Source of the DNA: Phycisphaerales bacterium
Lineage (GTDB): Bacteria; Planctomycetota; Phycisphaerae; Sedimentisphaerales; Anaerobacaceae
Assembly: GCA_003533825.1 (NCBI GenBank)
Contig: DQCG01000693.1
Location: forward strand, 279 to 8,197
Reading direction: 5' to 3'
Length of the DNA stretch: 7,919 nucleotides
In this document: positions 6,312 to 7,919 of the stretch, piece by piece
How positions within the stretch are numbered: position 1 is the first letter of the stretch
Layout: each line of letters opens with the position of its first letter
Program-made: the position numbers and the translations under genes
Notes under the pieces: generated by a model
Told to the model about the DNA's origin: nothing
Seen by the model: only the letters and a program-made list of their open reading frames with translations
Database searches by the model: none

Positions 6312-7358
6312 CTATTCCCTGATATAAACCTCGGCACCGCTGGTTTTCGTGACTTCGTATTTTGGGTCGGGGGTTATTAGAATGGCTTCGGTTCCGGGCA
6401 GCTTCTCAATCAAAGCAAGGCCCTTTTCAGCGCCCATCACGCTTACCGAAGTCGCAAGCGCATCGGCGTCCGTTGCATTGTCCGCAATGATGGTGACGCT
6501 GGAAAGACCTTCGGCGCTGGTCCCTGTCTTACGGTCCATGATGTGGCTGTATCGTTTGCCTTCGATTAAGACGAACTGTTGATAATCGCCGCTCGTGGCT
6601 ACTGCTGCATTTGTTATTTTAAGTACTACCAGAAGTCCGCCTCCTTCGATGCCCTCGATGGCGGAATTTGGGTCCTGCAATCCGATAAGCCAATGATCCC
6701 TGCCTTTCGGCGGCAAACCGAAGCATCTAACATCGCCGCCGATATCGACCATTGCCCCGATTGCTCCGCTTCGCTTCGCCGCTTCGATCGCCTTGTCAAT
6801 TGCATAGCCTTTGGCTATACCGCCCAAATCCAGGAGCATACCGTTATCGGAGAATCGCACCGTCTTGTTTTCACTGTCGAGTTTGAGCTTTTCGAAACCT
6901 ACCTTCGACCTGGCCAGGGCTATTTGCTGCTCGCTTGGGGCGACTTTGCTTTCTTTTGCTTCGCGGAACAAAGCAACGAGCGGCCCGACGGTAATATCAA
7001 ACGCGCCGCCGGTCATTTCACTGAATTCGACACTTCTTTGCAGTACCTCGTATGTGAACTTGCTGACCTTGACTGCTTTTTCGGCTGCCTTGCTGTTGAC
7101 TTGGCTGATTTCCGAATCGCTTTTATAATCGCTCATCAGCGCATCAACCTTGCGAATCTCCTCCAGGGCAACCCGGACACATTTCTTCGCGGTGCCTGAA
7201 TCTTCCGCCACGGCGACAACATGGGCGAAAGTACCCATAATCATTTGATCGCCGCTATCGGCATCGGCCCGTTTCCTGTCGGCACAGGAAAAAAACGAAA
7301 TCGCGACAAGAGAAAGACAAACGAGTATGACTATGTTGCGACTAAATATTTTGTTCAT
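6312..7358 (-). CDS. apbE: FAD:protein FMN transferase ApbE (lipoprotein)
   Basis: A 348-residue flavin transferase that moves FMN from FAD onto Thr of target proteins such as RnfG and RnfD. A signal peptide (hydrophobic residues 8-24) ends in FFSC, and Cys25 is the likely lipidated residue, placing the enzyme on the outer side of the cytoplasmic membrane or beyond. Family motifs in order: MGTFAHV (41-47), MSDYKSDSEISQVN (75-88), TGGAFDITVGPL (116-127), DLGGIAKGYAID (177-188), DIGGD (205-209), SGDYQQF (256-262), SHIMDRKTG (271-279) and TDADALAT (296-303). Asp299 and Thr303, with Ala182, match the metal-site positions known in this family. The usual DPRTG or DPKTG reads DRKTG here. The start is ATG at 7358, with GAAAGG upstream on the minus strand (7365-7370). 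It is convergent with the secA-like gene, with 31 bp between stops. Its expected substrates are encoded a few kb away on the other strand. Confidence 0.95.
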   Translation of the reverse strand: MNKIFSRNIVILVCLSLVAISFFSCADRKRADADSGDQMIMGTFAHVVAVAEDSGTAKKCVRVALEEIRKVDALMSDYKSDSEISQVNSKAAEKAVKVSKFTYEVLQRSVEFSEMTGGAFDITVGPLVALFREAKESKVAPSEQQIALARSKVGFEKLKLDSENKTVRFSDNGMLLDLGGIAKGYAIDKAIEAAKRSGAIGAMVDIGGDVRCFGLPPKGRDHWLIGLQDPNSAIEGIEGGGLLVVLKITNAAVATSGDYQQFVLIEGKRYSHIMDRKTGTSAEGLSSVTIIADNATDADALATSVSVMGAEKGLALIEKLPGTEAILITPDPKYEVTKTSGAEVYIRE

Positions 7359-7364
7359 AAATAA

Positions 7365-7370
7365 CCTTTC
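7365..7370 (-). promoter_or_regulatory. Shine-Dalgarno site for apbE
   Basis: On the minus strand GAAAGG lies 6 bases before the apbE ATG, supporting that start. Confidence 0.65.
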
Positions 7371-7382
7371 TGCAAACAGGAA

Positions 7383-7411
7383 TTGATAATTGATAATCGG
7401 GCGGGAATCAA
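7383..7411 (-). promoter_or_regulatory. Candidate sigma-70-type promoter of apbE
   Basis: Read on the minus strand, TTGATT (7406-7411) and TATCAA (7383-7388) are separated by 17 bp, each matching four or more of six consensus positions. The predicted transcript start near 7376 leaves an 18-base leader containing the apbE Shine-Dalgarno site. The region contains a repeated TTGATAAT on the plus strand, so the exact -10 register is uncertain. Confidence 0.4.
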
Positions 7412-7440
7412 TAGAAATTAGTTGCTAATCCGTCTATAAT
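7412..7440 (+). promoter_or_regulatory. Candidate promoter of the radical SAM gene
   Basis: A perfect -10 hexamer TATAAT lies at 7435-7440. At the ideal 17-bp spacing, the -35 position (7412-7417) reads TAGAAA, a four of six match to TTGACA. The standard start distance puts +1 at 7447, which is the A of the ATG. There is no Shine-Dalgarno site before that ATG, so a leaderless transcript is predicted. Confidence 0.5.
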
Positions 7441-7446
7441 GCCGTC

Positions 7447-7919
7447 ATGTGTAATAAGAAAGTGGTAATACTAAGTGAGCAGGTTGAGCGGGAGTTTCTG
7501 CCGTTCGTTCGCAAGCCCGGCAGATACATCGGCGGCGAAATAAACCAGATAAAAAAGGACCTGCCGAAATGCGAGCTGACAATCGCGTTATGCTTTCCCG
7601 ATATTTACGAATTGGGGATGTCTCATACGGGCCTTGCGATTATTTACGATTGCCTGAACAAAATCGACGGAATTGCCGCCGAGCGGGTCTTCGCGCCCTG
7701 GCTCGATGCTGAAAAGGTGCTTCGTGAGAAGAAGATTCCCTTGTACAGTCTGGAGTCCAAAGCATCGTTAAAGAGTTTCGATGTCGTCGGCTTTAGCCTG
7801 ACCAACGAATTGTGCTATACCAATGTGCTCAATATGCTCGATCTTGGCGGCATCAAAATACGCCGCCTTGATAGAGGCGAGGATGAGCCGTTGATTATCG
7901 CCGGCGGGGGAATGTCCAA
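7447..7919 (+). CDS. B12-binding-type radical SAM protein, N-terminal part (cut by window)
   Basis: The first 157 codons of a larger gene that runs off the right edge. The product matches the N-terminus of the radical SAM family known as TIGR03960, whose members begin with a B12-binding-like domain and carry the CxxxCxxC cluster motif further on, outside this window. Visible landmarks are PFVRKPGRYIGGE (19-31), ALCFPDIYELGMSHTGL (47-63), ERVFAPWLD (79-87), a GFSLTNELCYTNVLNMLDL block (115-133) and PLIIAGGG (148-155). ATG 7447 is the first start after an in-frame stop at 7426; a GTG at 7462 is a less likely alternative. The function of the family is poorly defined. It is divergent from apbE, and nothing here ties it to Rnf. 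Confidence 0.88.
   Translation, partial: MCNKKVVILSEQVEREFLPFVRKPGRYIGGEINQIKKDLPKCELTIALCFPDIYELGMSHTGLAIIYDCLNKIDGIAAERVFAPWLDAEKVLREKKIPLYSLESKASLKSFDVVGFSLTNELCYTNVLNMLDLGGIKIRRLDRGEDEPLIIAGGGMS

Noticed and set aside
6579..7199. 206-codon open frame on the plus strand opposite apbE
   Set aside because: It is antisense to a clearly recognised ApbE, has no ribosome binding site or family resemblance, and is a shadow frame.

Overview
The window is a bacterial chromosome segment that carries most of an Rnf complex operon (the ferredoxin:NAD+ oxidoreductase ion pump). It also carries a SecA-family ATPase gene, the gene for the flavin transferase that matures Rnf, and the start of an unrelated radical SAM gene. 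Order and orientation: rnfD (5' end off the left edge), rnfG, rnfE, rnfA, rnfB and the secA-like gene on the + strand; apbE on the - strand, convergent with them; then, divergent from apbE, a B12-binding-type radical SAM gene that runs off the right edge.

The Rnf genes follow the common C-D-G-E-A-B order, so rnfC is probably just left of the window. RnfD and RnfG are the flavin-bearing subunits, RnfA and RnfE are the paired membrane subunits with conserved Cys residues, and RnfB is the multi-cluster iron-sulfur subunit that takes electrons from ferredoxin. ApbE attaches FMN covalently to Thr in RnfD and RnfG. Here it has a lipoprotein signal, which fits work on the outer face of the membrane. 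The link between apbE and rnf is therefore functional as well as positional.

Spacing inside the operon is uneven. rnfG, rnfE and rnfA are packed (14-bp overlap, 12-bp gap), while rnfD-rnfG (57 bp) and rnfA-rnfB (147 bp) are separated by spacers built from a TAAAGTG-type short repeat. The second spacer has the repeat on both strands and could fold into a long imperfect hairpin. These repeats are the most unexplained structure in the window.

The 787-residue SecA-like protein keeps the whole motor (Walker A, DEAD-type box, motif VI) but lacks the C-terminal zinc-binding tail and has several altered core motifs. It looks like a SecA2-type paralogue rather than the housekeeping SecA. Between apbE and the radical SAM gene is an 88-bp divergent promoter region. 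The radical SAM gene has a perfect TATAAT box placed so that transcription would begin at its ATG, which predicts a leaderless mRNA.

The organism cannot be fixed from sequence alone. A long RnfB with several cluster motifs, an rnf operon, a lipoprotein ApbE and a SecA paralogue suggest an anaerobic Gram-negative-type bacterium. A Planctomycetota (Phycisphaerae-like) or other PVC-group source is my best but weak guess. No tRNA, rRNA, CRISPR array, insertion sequence or convincing intrinsic terminator was seen, and no gene-free stretch exceeds 300 bp.
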